Assembly (NCBI GenBank): GCA_963575745.1
Contig: CAUYUJ010016687.1
Coordinates: forward strand, 212,501-266,790
Source: Prorocentrum cordatum
Taxonomy: Eukaryota > Sar > Dinophyceae > Prorocentrales > Prorocentraceae
DNA length: 54,290 bases
Reading direction: 5' to 3'
The position numbers and the translations under genes were made by a program. How positions within the stretch are numbered: position 1 is the stretch's first letter; each line of letters opens with the position of its first letter. Positions 1-10,419 of this stretch are shown one piece after another. The notes below the pieces were generated by a model. It did no database searches. It worked only from the letters and a program-made list of their open reading frames with translations, and was not told where the DNA came from.

Positions 1-1049
1 TATCCCTTCGCATAAGGCTCCACAGACCAAGCATGTGAAGAGTGTGACCCCATCAAGGGTCAGGGGTGCCACTGAAGAGCAATCGATGCCCAGCAGGATC
101 AGCTGCCACGGTCTGTAGCATGACGTTCGCTCCTGGGCAACTCGCTGATGGCGCAGGAGGGTCCGGATGGACCCGAACAAGGTAACGCATGCGTGCCCAC
201 CTGTTTCGGATCCACCGAAGCTGGTGTCCTCGAATGGGCGGCGGAACCCTCCCGTGCGCGCTGTGGCGAGGCGGGGGCGCGAAAGGGGCAGGGGAAGGGG
301 GAGGCTGGGGGGACACACCCTGTGGCACTCCGGGCAACACCTCCTGGCTTCCCGTCGGCCCACTCGTAGCATGGAGCAGGAAGGCAGAGGCGGCTCCACT
401 CCCCGCAACCGCTTCCGCCCTTCTCGGCCCCTCTCGGTCACGAGTCGGCGTCTTCCGATGCCAGAAGATGATGGCGCGTCTGACATACACCAGGTAAGAT
501 TTTCGCAATTCAGCAGTCGCGGGATGGCTGTGGGAACGCAGCGCCGTCTTTATGGCAGCGTCCGCAAAGTTGCTCCCACAACAGTGTTTGCACTCGTTTG
601 ATTTTCCCAGGTGAACTATCAGCATCTTGGTGCGCTATTACATTCGCAAAAGGGACCTCTGCATTCCTCCGACGGAAGCGCCCTACTGGAATGTTTTGCA
701 ATACCCCATAGTTGGACGTCTGATCATGCAGCCTATATTGCGGCCACTGCGAGAGCCCTACCAGGCCCTCGTAATCAAGCATTGCCGTATTCATCTTCGC
801 GAATGTGTTCACACGCAACCGAAGAGACGCACCGTGTTCAGAAGCAGCCGGAGTTTGCGACCGACATAACATAGACGAACAAGGGGAGGAGGGGGAGGAA
901 GAGGAGGATGAATAGGAGTGGTAGGATGTGGCGGACGGTCCGCACGGTGGCCAAAAGGTCCTCTGCCCACGCTTCATCTTGCGGCTGCTTCCGCCTCTTG
1001 ACCTTGCGCGCGGCCTCCTCGCGTGGGGAGGGCGGGAACAGAAGAAGTG
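1..1049. other. Unassigned sequence, no gene recognised
   Basis: Moderately GC-rich sequence with short open frames on both strands that mostly overlap one another. None shows a family motif I recognise. A - strand frame at 510-1328 owes part of its length to a GGA/TCC tract. No RNA gene, repeat or TIR element is visible here. Confidence 0.5.
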
Positions 1050-1076
1050 AAGGAGGAGGAGGAGGAGGAGGAGGAC
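1050..1076 (+). repeat. (GGA)n microsatellite
   Basis: Short uninterrupted GGA run, purines on the + strand. It is the first of many GGA/TCC tracts in the window and accounts for the Ser/Glu runs in frames crossing it. Confidence 0.9.
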
Positions 1077-1159
1077 GAGGAACCCAAGGCGGAAGAGGAG
1101 AAGCATGTGAAATCTACGTAACACCCGGCACTTGCGGATAAGAATGAGAGGGCGCGCGC

Positions 1160-1263
1160 GGGGTGGGTCGCCGGTGGGTCGCAAGTGGGTCGCCTGGTGG
1201 GTCGCGGGGTGGGTCGCGGCTGGGTCGCGGGCGGGTCGCGGGTGTCGCGGGGGGGTCGCGGGC
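1160..1263 (+). repeat. GGGTCGC minisatellite
   Basis: About eleven imperfect copies of GGGTCGC separated by 1-5 variable bases (CG, GT, AAGT and similar). The regularly spaced G-triplets on the + strand could support quadruplex structure. That is inference from base composition only. Confidence 0.85.
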
Positions 1264-1506
1264 GAGGACGATGACACCCCCGAACGGCGACAGTCAACGC
1301 TGATCCTGGCCACAGAATCCCAGTTCATCCACGCGCCCTGGGAAACGAATGACAGTTCCGACCCCTCGCTTTGATGAGTGGGCTATACGCAATCGGACGA
1401 GGGCCCAACTACAGACCTCGCGCACACCCTGCGCGGTTCACCACAGAGGGCGACGACACTCCCTGCCACGATCGCAGCCCAACAACTCAGTCATGCACCT
1501 TCTTCG
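1264..1506. other. Unassigned spacer
   Basis: Ordinary-composition sequence between the GGGTCGC minisatellite and the GACCCGGGTC-rich repeat. I see no gene or repeat in it. Confidence 0.4.
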
Positions 1507-1735
1507 GGGACCTTCTGACCCGGGTCAATCCAGACCCGGGTCAGCAGGAAACCAAAAACTGCAATGCAGGACAAAAAAAACTGCAACGCAGATCCTCGCA
1601 AACCCGGGTCAGCCAATACGCGCGGCCGCCTCGCGGCCACGAGCGGCTCCCTGACCCGGGTCAGCCAGAGGGGGCCTTCGCAGGATCCTGCAGGATCCGG
1701 CGCCCTGGCTGACCCCCGTTTGCACTGACCCCCGT
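1507..1735 (+). repeat. Dispersed repeat R1, copy 1 (GACCCGGGTC-rich)
   Basis: Contains the perfect palindrome GACCCGGGTC at 1517, 1534 and about 1653, with a variant near 1602. Its two ends match a shorter copy at 33397-33545. The left part reads CTTCTGACC-GGGTCAATCCAGACC-GGGTCAG. The right part reads GCAGGATCCTGCA-GATCCGGCGC and ends in GACCCCCGTTTGCA-TGACCC. Copy 2 lacks the roughly 105 bp at 1545-1650. No ORF of interest. It could be a degraded non-autonomous element. Confidence 0.7.
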
Positions 1736-1868
1736 CTCGAGGCTCCCGACTTCTGGCGCAGTGCTTACGCCCGGTCCCAGCCGCCCCCCGCAACTTCCCA
1801 CTCGCACGTGTGAGGCTGGGCCGCGCCCGCCTTCGCTCGTGAGCTGCCGTGCGCTCTCCCCGATCCCT

Positions 1869-1872
<4 letters not shown>

Positions 1873-1902
<30 letters not shown>
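1873..1902 (+). repeat. (TC)n microsatellite
   Basis: About 15 TC dinucleotides without interruption. Confidence 0.92.
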
Positions 1903-3530
1903 CCGCTTTCCCCCCCTTCTTGCCACTGCTCACGCTGGCAAAGACTCCTCGGATGTGCTCCGTCAAATGCAGCGTGCGGCTTCGATGATTCTAGAGGGCT
2001 CAGGAACCCGTGAGCAGAAGAGAGAGGCAGAAGGGATAAAGGGAAGGGGGAGAGGCACCGCTCCGCCATCCATCCGTCTCGTCGGCAGCAGCGGCGGCGG
2101 CCTGCCCCCCTGCGCGCCCTTGCAGAACGCGTCGAGACTGTGCCGAGTCTGCTGGCAGGGCGCGGGAGCGGCCGCGTGCAAGAGCACGCAACGTAATATG
2201 GGTACAACTGTCGTGACAACGCGTGTGATTAATAGTGCCATATGGAATGCCAACCCCTAGCGCAATAATCAACATCTCTTGTTTGAGAAGCAGACAGGAG
2301 CCCCTGACATAAAAAACATGAGGAGCCTCATAATATTATGAGGAAAGGAGGAGGTGGAAGATAGCCTTCATTTCGCCCTGCGCGTGTGGTCGCGGTACAT
2401 CGTGCTGCAGAGAATCTCCATTTCCGAGACCACAGCCCACTTCGACTTATGGCAGACGCATTTCAGGCATTCGAATAGGTTTTGGCAAGCGGAACTAAGG
2501 CGAGAACATTCAATCGCACAAGAATGCGAGAACATTCAGGGCACTCCGATCACCACTCTCTCATTCGAACAGCCAGGAGACCAGAAACCGAAGACCCAGG
2601 ACTCCGAAGGATAAGCGCCCGATGCGCCTCGGCCTGGGGGTGAGGAGCGGGGTCAAGAGGGACCAAGCGGATGGCCGTGAGCTCAGTCTAGACATCATTC
2701 AGGTACTTGGTTTTAGAGGACTTGAAGAGCTGCTGGTAATTATGCGCGGCCACATGGTTGCCCTCCACATCTGCCGAACAAGGAGTAACCTCGTACCCAA
2801 CTCGACGGTCAGCTGCGCTCCTCACGTATACTCTGCAAGCAACAACTTTACATTCGAGAACGAAGTTGCGCGGCTCCATCTCGAATCCGGGCTTCTTCAG
2901 CTGTCGGAGGAGCGCGCGGCGCAGCATTCAGAGGCAATCGAATCAAGCCCTGAAGGCATTGGAATTCCGCGCGAATCGTACACTTGGGAGGAGGATGCGC
3001 TTGGAGACGTGCCCGAGGACTGGAGAGCATAACGAGTTGAACATCAATGTTCTGGCTGAAGGCGAAGGCGAGCTGAGTGAGATACGCACACTTCGCGCGC
3101 AACGAAGCTGTGGGACCTTGCCGAAACAGTGACTGAGACTGCAAACCAATTATGATACCTAGATAGCCCCCTGAGCCGGAAGCCTGCGATTGCACGATGT
3201 CCAGCCCGAACTGTTTGGAGTGGAGGCGGATTCATGGCGAGTTAAAGCAACGAGGGATGATACTATGGGTCTTGGCGGCCTTGCGAGCCCCCTGGCAGAA
3301 TTCTAGCGATGCGCAGTAGCGCGCAAAAACTGTCCTGGCGGAACACCTCAGGGTCGCCCGCGTAGCCATGCTCACTAGATTCAGGGTCACAGCTCGGTCC
3401 AGCACGCGACAAGAAGCAGCCAAAACGGATGATCTATGCGCGGAGCAAACATTACACAACCCAATCGGCATTCGTGTTGTACCCCACGAACCATAATGTA
3501 AACATTTGAAGCAGGAGGGTTGACATGGAT
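1903..3530. other. Low-repeat stretch with unassigned open frames
   Basis: Less GC-rich than its surroundings and free of microsatellites. Open frames of ordinary amino-acid composition occur on both strands, for example + 2354-2614, + 2622-3032, - 2688-2927 and - 2848-3195. They overlap antisense, so strand choice is not possible by eye. I recognise no domain. A decayed gene or intron-rich coding region would look like this, but so would unconstrained sequence. Confidence 0.3.
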
Positions 3531-3531
3531 C

Positions 3532-3647
3532 TATATATATATATACATATATATATACATATGCGTATGCATTTACACATGTATGTATATATACACACAT
3601 ATATGTATATGTGTATACATGTATATACATATACGTATATATGTATA
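3532..3647. repeat. AT-rich (TATA/TATG) microsatellite tract
   Basis: About 115 bp of alternating TA, TATG and CATA units. It is followed at once by the hairpin at 3650-3685. Confidence 0.9.
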
Positions 3648-3649
3648 GA

Positions 3650-3685
3650 CTAGAACCATGCGCGCTTCGCGCGCTTAGGTTCTAG
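3650..3685. repeat. Hairpin with GCGCGC stem
   Basis: A 36-bp inverted repeat: left arm CTAGAACC-AT-GCGCGC, loop TTC or similar, right arm GCGCGC-TT-AGGTTCTAG. The arms pair except at a two-base position. A related GCGCGC...CGCTAGGTTCT string follows the AT tract at 6632-6660. Confidence 0.75.
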
Positions 3686-3935
3686 TAACGCTCGAGGATC
3701 TATCATCGCAACTTGCCGCTGGGCATTGCCAGGTTGACCTGGGAATTCCCTTAAGGTCGGTCGTGGGTCGTGGGACCTGCCGCTATTTGACATGGTTCCT
3801 CAAAAATCGTGTAACAGGGTCTTTGGGAGCTTCTACGACGCGTCGTCTGGGGCTGAAGAAGATCAAACAAAAACTGGGGTGCCCGAGTCTGGTTCCGCAT
3901 TGCCCGGTGCCCCGGGGCCGGGACATTCCGTGGGC
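3686..3935. other. Unassigned spacer
   Basis: Sequence of ordinary composition between two AT-rich tracts. I see nothing recognisable. Confidence 0.4.
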
Positions 3936-3996
3936 GTATGTATGTATGTATGTACATATGTGTGTATGTATGTATGTATGTATGAATGTATGTACA

Positions 3997-4031
<35 letters not shown>

Positions 4032-4032
4032 G
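3936..4032. repeat. (TATG)n then (AT)n microsatellite
   Basis: A TATG run with short variants passes into an uninterrupted AT run of roughly 30 bp. Confidence 0.93.
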
Positions 4033-4202
4033 AGGTGAGGGGGTGAGATCGAAGTGGAACGGAGAGCCCCCCTACTGGGAAATCGGTTTCGGTTTCGTGT
4101 TCGTGCGTGCCGTGCGTGCGGGCGAGGCGAAGCTGCGTGGTCGGGCGAGAAATAAGTCTCCTGTAGCTGAAGCGCGGCCGGACCAAAAGTCTCCCTTCCG
4201 GC

Positions 4203-4296
4203 AACCGGTGCCCCGCGGTGTCCCGCCGGTGTCCCGCTCGGGGGCCGGTGGCGCGCGGTGTCCCGCCGGTGTCCCGCCGGTGTCCCGTCGGTGTCC
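4203..4296 (+). repeat. CGGTGTCCCGC minisatellite
   Basis: About eight copies of an 11-12 bp unit (CCGGTGTCCCGC and variants). It abuts the GAT array, in which GTGTCCCG persists as a recurring interruption. Confidence 0.85.
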
Positions 4297-4400
4297 CGAT
4301 GATGATGTTGATGATGTTGACGATGATGATGATGTTGATGATGATGATGATGGTGGAGGTGATGATGGTGTCCCGATGATGATGATGTTGACGATGTAAC

Positions 4401-4441
<41 letters not shown>

Positions 4442-5215
4442 GTAATGGTGGTGATGATGATGGTGCCCCGATGATGCTGTTGATCATGACGTTGCTGATG
4501 ATGATGGTGCCCGGATGATGGTGATGTTGATGATGGTAATGATGATCAGATGATTTGATGATGATGATGATGAAGATGATGATGGTGTCCAGATGATGAT
4601 GATGAGGTTGATGATGATCCTGTTGATGATGATGGTGATGATGATGGTGTCCCGATGATGAAGGTAATGATGATGACGAGGATGGTGTCTAGCTGATGAT
4701 GATGATGCTGATGCTGATGTTGAGGATGATGATGAGGTGATGGTGATGATTTTGATGATGGTGGTCCAATGATGGTGATGATGATGCTGATGTTGATGAT
4801 GATGGTGTCCCGATGATGTTGATAGTGTTGATAATGATGATGGTGATGATGATGACGGTGACGATGATGATGGTGTTCCGATGATGGTGATGTTGTTGAT
4901 GATGATGATGTTGTCAATGATGATGACGGTGTCCCGATGATGATGATGTTGAGATTGTGGTTCATGATCATGATGATGAGATGGTGATTATGACGATGAT
5001 GGTGGTGCTCCGATGATGATGATGATGGTGTCCTGATGGTGATGATGTTGATGATGATGGTGACGATTCTGGTGTCCCGGTGGTGATGATGGTGATGATG
5101 ATGGTGATGAGGTGATGATGGTGATGATGGTGTCCCGATGATGCTGATGATGATGATAATGATGATGATGATGTTGATGACGTTGATGACGATGATGTTG
5201 ATGATGATGATGACG
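4297..5215 (+). repeat. Long imperfect (GAT)n array
   Basis: Roughly 920 bp of GAT/GGT/GTT triplets. Interruptions of the type GTGTCCCGATGATG recur at irregular intervals, for example near 4368, 4647, 4805, 4927, 5071 and 5129. The poly-Ile/His/Ser/Met frames across this interval are repeat translations, not genes. Confidence 0.95.
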
Positions 5216-5462
5216 TTGATTGTGATATCGATTGTGATGTCGATAGTGAGATCAGAAATTAGACCGAATGTGAGATCGATTGTGATATCCACAGTGAGAT
5301 CGATAGTGAGATCGATTGTGAGATCGATAGTCAGATCGATTGTGAGATCGATCGAATGAAATAGATCGAGTGAGATCGATTGTGAGATCGATCGAGTGAG
5401 ATCGATCGAGCGAGACCGATAGTGAGGTCGATAGTGAGATCGATAGAGAGACCGATCGGGTG
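5216..5462 (+). repeat. GATCGAT-rich tandem array
   Basis: Imperfect repeats of about 12 bp of the form GAGATCGAT(A/T)GT, in places forming GATCGATC. The array is extremely dense in the palindrome GATC. Confidence 0.92.
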
Positions 5463-5519
5463 AGACGTTGGTCCCCCCCCCCCGAACCTTCTTATCACCC
5501 GCAGGGTGGTCGTATAGGT

Positions 5520-6345
5520 ATATATTGGCTTCTGGCGGGATCGCGGGGCCTTCTGAGGGCCTCGATGGGGCCTTTGAGCGCCTCTTGGGTGCCTCTTGGG
5601 GGAGCCTTGGATGCCTCTGGGGCGCTCAGAGGGCCGTCTTGGTTGGGCCCGTCTCCTGGTATTTGCTTCTGGAGGGTCTCTTGGGAACCCCAGGGAGGCT
5701 CTCTTCGGGCGTCTCTGGGGCCTGCTGGACCATGATGGGGGCACTTTGAACTCGAAGACGGCCCAAGATCGTGTCAGGACGTCCGTTCATCGCCTCTCCT
5801 CTCTGGAGTCTTCGGGATCGCCATGAGTGCCTCAGGGCGTCTGGGGAAGGGTCGCTTGGGGGCCCTTTGGAGGCCTCCTGGGGCTTCCTGGGGGCCTCCT
5901 CGGGCCCTCTTGGGTTGTGTTTTGGCGGGGTCCTGGGGCCTCCGGGGGGCCTGTTGGGGCCGAAAGCTTGAAATATCCGTTCGGCCACCCCTCTGGGCCC
6001 CCTCTTGGGGCCGTCCTAGGGCTTTTATGGGCTGTCTTGGGGGCCTCTTGAGCCTTCTTGGGGTTCTCTTGGGCCGTCTTGGAGCCCTGTAGGGCGCCTC
6101 TTGGCCCGTCTTGGGGCGATCTTGGAGACCTTGCGGGCCGTCTTAGCTGCTCTGAAAGTTCCAGAAGCGAGTTTTAGGAACTGATAAGTTCTCTGAGAAG
6201 AAAGGGGCCATGTTTGCCTCTTGAAGCCCTCTTGGGAGTCCCCTTGGGGGCCTCTTGGGGCGTCTTGGGGGCCTCCTGGGCCGTCTTGAGGCCATCCTGG
6301 GTGTCTTGGAACGAGATTTCGGCAACATCCGGCCGCCTGCGAGCA
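5520..6345 (-). repeat. Satellite S block 1 (- orientation)
   Basis: Degenerate 10-30 bp units built from GGGGCCTCTTGG and CCGTCTTGG. These are the reverse complement of the CCAAGACGGCC/CCAAGAGG units found further right. A core B copy (TTGAAATATCCGTTCGGCC, inverted) lies near 5960-6000. A diverged core A-like AT-richer patch lies at about 6150-6225. Frames here encode Gly/Leu/Trp/Pro strings with no known domain. Confidence 0.75.
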
Positions 6346-6417
6346 ATATGAAAACCTACCGCACGTACCCAGGGGGCAAGAACCGCTGGGCACTGAAATC
6401 AGACCCCCCTTCCACAT

Positions 6418-6635
6418 TCTATGTATATGCATGTATGTGTATGTATCTGTATGCATAAACATATGCATGTATGTATACATGCATGCATGTATGTACGAAT
6501 ATAAATATATACATATACACATTTGCACACGCATATACATACACACATATATGTTTATGAGCATGGTTATGTAAATGTATTGGCGTATGCATACGAATGT
6601 GTATACATCAACATATCTGTACACATATAAGCAAA
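6418..6635. repeat. (ATGT)n / CATA-rich tract with 3' GC hairpin remnant
   Basis: Imperfect tetranucleotide tract, then GCGCGCGCTGTGCGCTAGGTTCT, which resembles the right half of the hairpin at 3650-3685. The shared arrangement suggests that the AT tract and GC hairpin travelled together. Confidence 0.7.
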
Positions 6636-7094
6636 CGCGCGCGCTGTGCGCTAGGTTCTGATCAACTCCTCCGCCTCATGAGCTATATCCTCATCCACCC
6701 TCATGGCAGGCAAACGTCGTCGCCGCCGTCGTCGTCGTGGTCGCGGGCGGGGGAAGGGGAAGGAGGGAGAAAAACAGGGGGGAGGGGAGCAAATAGGGAA
6801 CATCAGAAATAGACACAGAGGAGAGGCAAAACGGGAGAGGATGAGACATGGAGAGAAACATAGGCCAACGGATGATTAGGGATTCCTCCTTTTTCTTTCT
6901 CCTCCGATTCTTCATGCTTTTGACCCTCCTCCTCCTTTTCCTCTGCCTCCTCCTCCTCCTCCTCGTTATCCGATTCCTCCTTTTCATCCTCCTCTTCCTC
7001 ATCCTCGTCACAAATCATTATCACCTGCGTGTGCTCTGCCTCCGCGTTCCTCCTCCCCTCCTTGCCCTCCTCTTCCTCTTTCGACTGGCTGCGG
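6636..7094. other. Spacer ending in pyrimidine-rich tract
   Basis: The first half is unremarkable. From about 6885 to 7010 the + strand is CT-rich with interrupted TCC repeats. I see no gene. Confidence 0.5.
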
Positions 7095-8150
7095 CAATCA
7101 TGTGCCCGCCAGGCTTTCCGGGAACATGATTGTCGCCGCCAGTCACCCCAAGTGAGGCTGAAAAACCTGCAGGACGGCCCACTTGACTGATTCGAAGAAT
7201 CTTGGCAAGGGAGGTGAGGAAGTGGAGCTTGGAAATGAAAAGGGAGAAGGTGTGAGGCAACCGAGCAGAAACTGGAAATGGCAATGCAAAATGGACCAGA
7301 TCGAGAAAGACCGTGTGGGGATTACGACAATGCCCGCACTGGGTTTCGGCCCATCCCGCCGCCGTCCCTGGATCGTGGGGCGGAAGCCTGTCGGATATTC
7401 GGTGGGATGTTGACGGAGGCCGCGCGAGGGCCTCTGGGGGGATGTTTCTAGGCCTCTGTTTTTGACAATTCTGGGCCGTCTGGTGCGCCCCTGGGGCCGC
7501 CTCGGGGCCCCCGTGGGCGGGCATCCTCATTGTTGTCGTTTGGCGCATCTCCATCAAAGGCCTCATGCTTTGCCTCTGTCAGCCGTTTTCCTGTCCTCCT
7601 CCTCCTCCTCCTCCTCCTCCTCCTCCTCCTCCTCCTCCTCCTCGGTCTCCTCGACGGGCTGCTGGCGACCATCGTGTTCCTGGAAGGCCTTCCGGGCACA
7701 TGACAGCGTGGGCCGTGTTGGGGGCCTCGGTTCCAGGGTTGCCCAAACGAGCCTGCAAGACCCGAAGGACGGCCCGCTGGAGGCATGTGCAACATGGCGG
7801 TCATGCTTGGCAGGGAGATGGAGGAGGCGCCTGGTAACGAAACGTGAGCTGCAGGAGCTGGAACGGCCACGGCAAAGCGCTGCGCCGAATTGGGGTTCGG
7901 TGGGGCGGCGCGGACAATCCTCCTCATCTTTGCCCTCCTTGTCGGAACGGCGGAGACAATCATGTTCCAGGGAAGCTTTCCGCGAACATGATGGTGTGGG
8001 ACCGCATTGGCATCCCCGTGGAGGTGTCTACGGTGGGCATCGGTGACCTCCCTGGATGGCCACCGCGCGACTGGCCACTTAGGCCGCCATCGTCACGGTT
8101 GGCCCGAAAAGCTGCAGAGGCACGCTTGCTGTTGGGGAACACTGTTGGAC
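7095..8150 (+). repeat. Three diverged copies of a hairpin-bearing repeat
   Basis: A hairpin of the form CAATCATGTTCC...GGAACATGATTG appears at about 7097-7135, 7668-7705 and 7955-7992. Each is followed by loosely similar sequence (GCCC-A--TGAGGCTG-A..ACCTGCAGGACGGCCC in copy 1, GAGCCTGCAAGACC.. in copy 2). Arms differ between copies but stay largely complementary. A (CCT)n tract at 7593-7643 separates copies 1 and 2. It is probably an old tandem or nested non-coding element. Confidence 0.55.
7593..7643 (-). repeat. (CCT)n microsatellite
   Basis: About 17 CCT triplets on the + strand. This accounts for the poly-Ser, poly-Pro and poly-Arg frames here. Confidence 0.95.
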
Positions 8151-8244
8151 CAACACTATACATTAATACCCGCTCGAAGACTCCCATTCATCATATATGA
8201 CTTTGGGTGTATATACATATGCATCTGCATACACATTTACACAT

Positions 8245-8388
8245 ACGCTTATATATATATATATATATATATACGTATATACGTATATATACATATATAT
8301 ATATATATATGTATATATATACATATATATATACACATACATACATACATACATGCATGCATGCATACATACATACATACATTTATAT
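8245..8388. repeat. (TA)n/(CATA)n microsatellite
   Basis: About 140 bp of TA, TATACG and ACATAC units with a short ATGC run. The Tyr/Ile frames across it are repeat translations. Confidence 0.95.
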
Positions 8389-8519
8389 ACATATGGGTTC
8401 CACCCACCCAGAGACCCCCACTCGTTTTTCACATCTCATCTTGGGCGGATGTAAGCTTGAATGGGTTGCTTCGGCGGCCGTTGCATGTCACCACCAGAGA
8501 GAGCACCACTTACAGAAAA

Positions 8520-9055
8520 TATGGCAGTTCTCTGGAGCCGAACCATCACTGATGTGACAGAGGGGGAAACACTGCAAGTCCAATTTTCCCATAATTCCAA
8601 TTCTCTGAGGCCCAACCCTCGTCGATGCGGCAGAGGGGGAAACGAAGGTTCGGCTTCAGAGAATTGGCAATTCTCTGAAGCCGAACCTTCGTTGATGTGG
8701 CAGAAAAAAAAAACGTTGTAAAATCCAATTTTCAATATTTGTCCAATTCTTTGGGGCCGAACCCTCGTTGATGTGGCAGGGGAAAACGCTGTAAAATTAC
8801 ATGTTTCACATGTTTCCAATTCTCTGGGGCCGAACAACGCTATATCTCTGCCACATCAACGTGGATTCGGCCACAGAGAATTGGAAACATTAGAAACATT
8901 TGATTATACAGCGTTCTGCCGCATCAGCGAGGGATCGGCCCCAGAGAATAGAAAACACTCGAAAACATTGAGTTTACAGCGTTTTCTCTCTGCCGCGTCA
9001 ACGATGGTTCGGCAGCAGAGACTTGGGAAAAATTGAAAATTGGATTTTACAGCAT
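8520..9055. repeat. Left array of a roughly 70-bp inverted/direct repeat family (N)
   Basis: Core CCAATTCTCTGGGGCCGAAC continuing CCTCGTTGATGTGGCAG. It recurs near 8528, 8602, 8672, 8746 and 8820 in + orientation and near 8643, 8850, 8917 and 8990 in - orientation. Intervening A/T-rich strings (GCTGTAAAATCCAATTTT) are also shared. The same family is mirrored at 10420-11000. Confidence 0.85.
8643..8691. repeat. Perfect 49-bp palindrome
   Basis: Two exactly complementary 24-bp arms (8643-8666 and 8668-8691) around a single G. The arms are two N-family cores fused head to head. Arm starts CGAAGGTTCGGCTTCAG. Confidence 0.95.
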
Positions 9056-9060
9056 TTCCC

Positions 9061-9645
9061 ATTCGTTCATCCAGAAACGATGCCTGTGGTTCATGCGTCA
9101 GGGGGGAAATGGGAGGAGGAGGGGGAAGAGGAGGAGGAAAAGGAAAAGGAGGAGGAGGAGGAAGAGGAGGAGGAGGAGGAGGAACAACCCCGCTCCGAAC
9201 ATCTTATTTCCCCATTCTGGAGCGCCGATTATGAAGAAGAGGACGGCGTCGACGCTGTTGCCGTGAATCTCGCCATCGGACACGGCGGCCAGCAGGTTCC
9301 CGCGCGAGCCGCTGCGCTGCGCGCGCGGCTGAAGATGGGCGACGCGCCAGCGTGCCGGCGGGGCTCCTGTCCCGAGGGATCGCGTGGAGCTCCGCCGCTG
9401 CCCACGCCTGCGTCCACCTCCTCGAGGGGGGTCCCATTGCTGGCCTTCGCTGGCACCGCCACTGTCGAACAGTGGGTCGCGCTGCGCAGCGGGTGGCGAC
9501 GCAGCGACTGAGAGCGCGGTTCCTGTCGGAGTTTGTGCTGGTAGCCGTCCCCATGGGGGAGTCCAGGGGCGTCTTGGCGTCATCTCGCTGCGATGTTTCA
9601 AGCCGCCTGGAAAGGGCGTGGAGCCTCTGGGACGCCTCTTTCTTC
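9061..9645 (+). repeat. Large inverted repeat, left arm
   Basis: Matches the reverse complement of 9793-10398 over nearly its whole length. The outer end reads ATCCAGAAACGATGCCTGTGG in this arm; the partner has ATCCAAAAAAGATGCC. The inner end is CTTGGCGTCATCTCGCTGCG. Within it, 9114-9182 is a GGA/GAG tract that is mirrored as CCT in the other arm. A Glu-rich open frame (9023-9511) has a mirrored frame in the right arm, but neither resembles a known family. Confidence 0.9.
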
Positions 9646-9792
9646 CGACGCTGCAAGGCTGATTTTATCGCTGTCGCCCTTTAAGGCCTCCGGCGCCTTG
9701 AAGCGCCCGCGACGCTTTCAAACTCTCCCCAAGACGGCCAACTGGGCACCCACGAAAGCCTCAAGACGACCCAAGAGAGCTCCTAGAGAAAG
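9646..9792. other. Spacer of the large inverted repeat
   Basis: About 150 bp with no internal symmetry. The right half carries short CCAAGACGGCC-type units of satellite S. Confidence 0.6.
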
Positions 9793-10398
9793 CAAGAGGC
9801 GCCCCAGAAGCTCCATGCCCTTTCCAGGCGGCTTGAAACATCGCAGCGAGATGACGTCAAGACGCCCCTGGACTCCCCCATGGGGGCGGCCAGAGTCGTA
9901 TGATGGCCCCGCTGCCAGCGGAAACTCCGACAGGAACCGCGCTCGCAGTCGTTGCGTTGCCACCCGCTGCGCAGCGCGACCCGCTGTTCGATAGTGGTGG
10001 TGCCAGCGAAGGTCAGCCATGTGACCCCCCTCGAGGAGGCGGACGCACGCTCGAGCAGCGGCGGAGCTCCACGCGATCCTTCGGGACAGGAGCCCCGCCC
10101 GCACGCTGGCGCGTCGCCCATCTTCAGCCGCGCGCGCAGCGCAGCGGCTCGCGTGGGAACAGGCGGGGTCTGATGGCCGCCGTGTCCGATGGCGAAATTC
10201 ACGGCGACAGCGTCGACGCCCTTTTCTTCGTAGTCGGCGCTCCAAAAAGGGGAAATAAGATGTTCGGAGCGGGGCTGCTCATCCTCCTCCTCTTCCTCTT
10301 CCTCCTCCTCCTCCTCCTCCTCCTCCTCCTCTTCCTCCTCCTGATCCTCATATTTCCCCCCTGACGCATGAACCAAAGGCATCTTTTTTGGATGAATT
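9793..10398 (-). repeat. Large inverted repeat, right arm
   Basis: Reverse-complement partner of 9061-9645. It differs by scattered substitutions and small indels, for example extra bases near 10155 (CAGGCGGGGTCTGA), and by a different microsatellite length (10268-10350). This indicates an old or non-homogenised duplication rather than an assembly mirror artefact. An open frame on the + strand (9900-10364) and one on the - strand (9783-10493) both traverse it. Neither is recognisable. Confidence 0.9.
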
Positions 10399-10419
10399 AA
10401 AGGAATTGCTGCAACATCT

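Noticed and set aside
4546-5292. 248-aa Ile/His/Ser-rich - strand frame
   Set aside because: Direct translation of the GAT array.
9061-10398. Assembly artefact (mirror duplication)
   Set aside because: Arms differ by many substitutions, several small indels and different microsatellite lengths, so they are separate genomic sequences. Long-read confirmation would still help.
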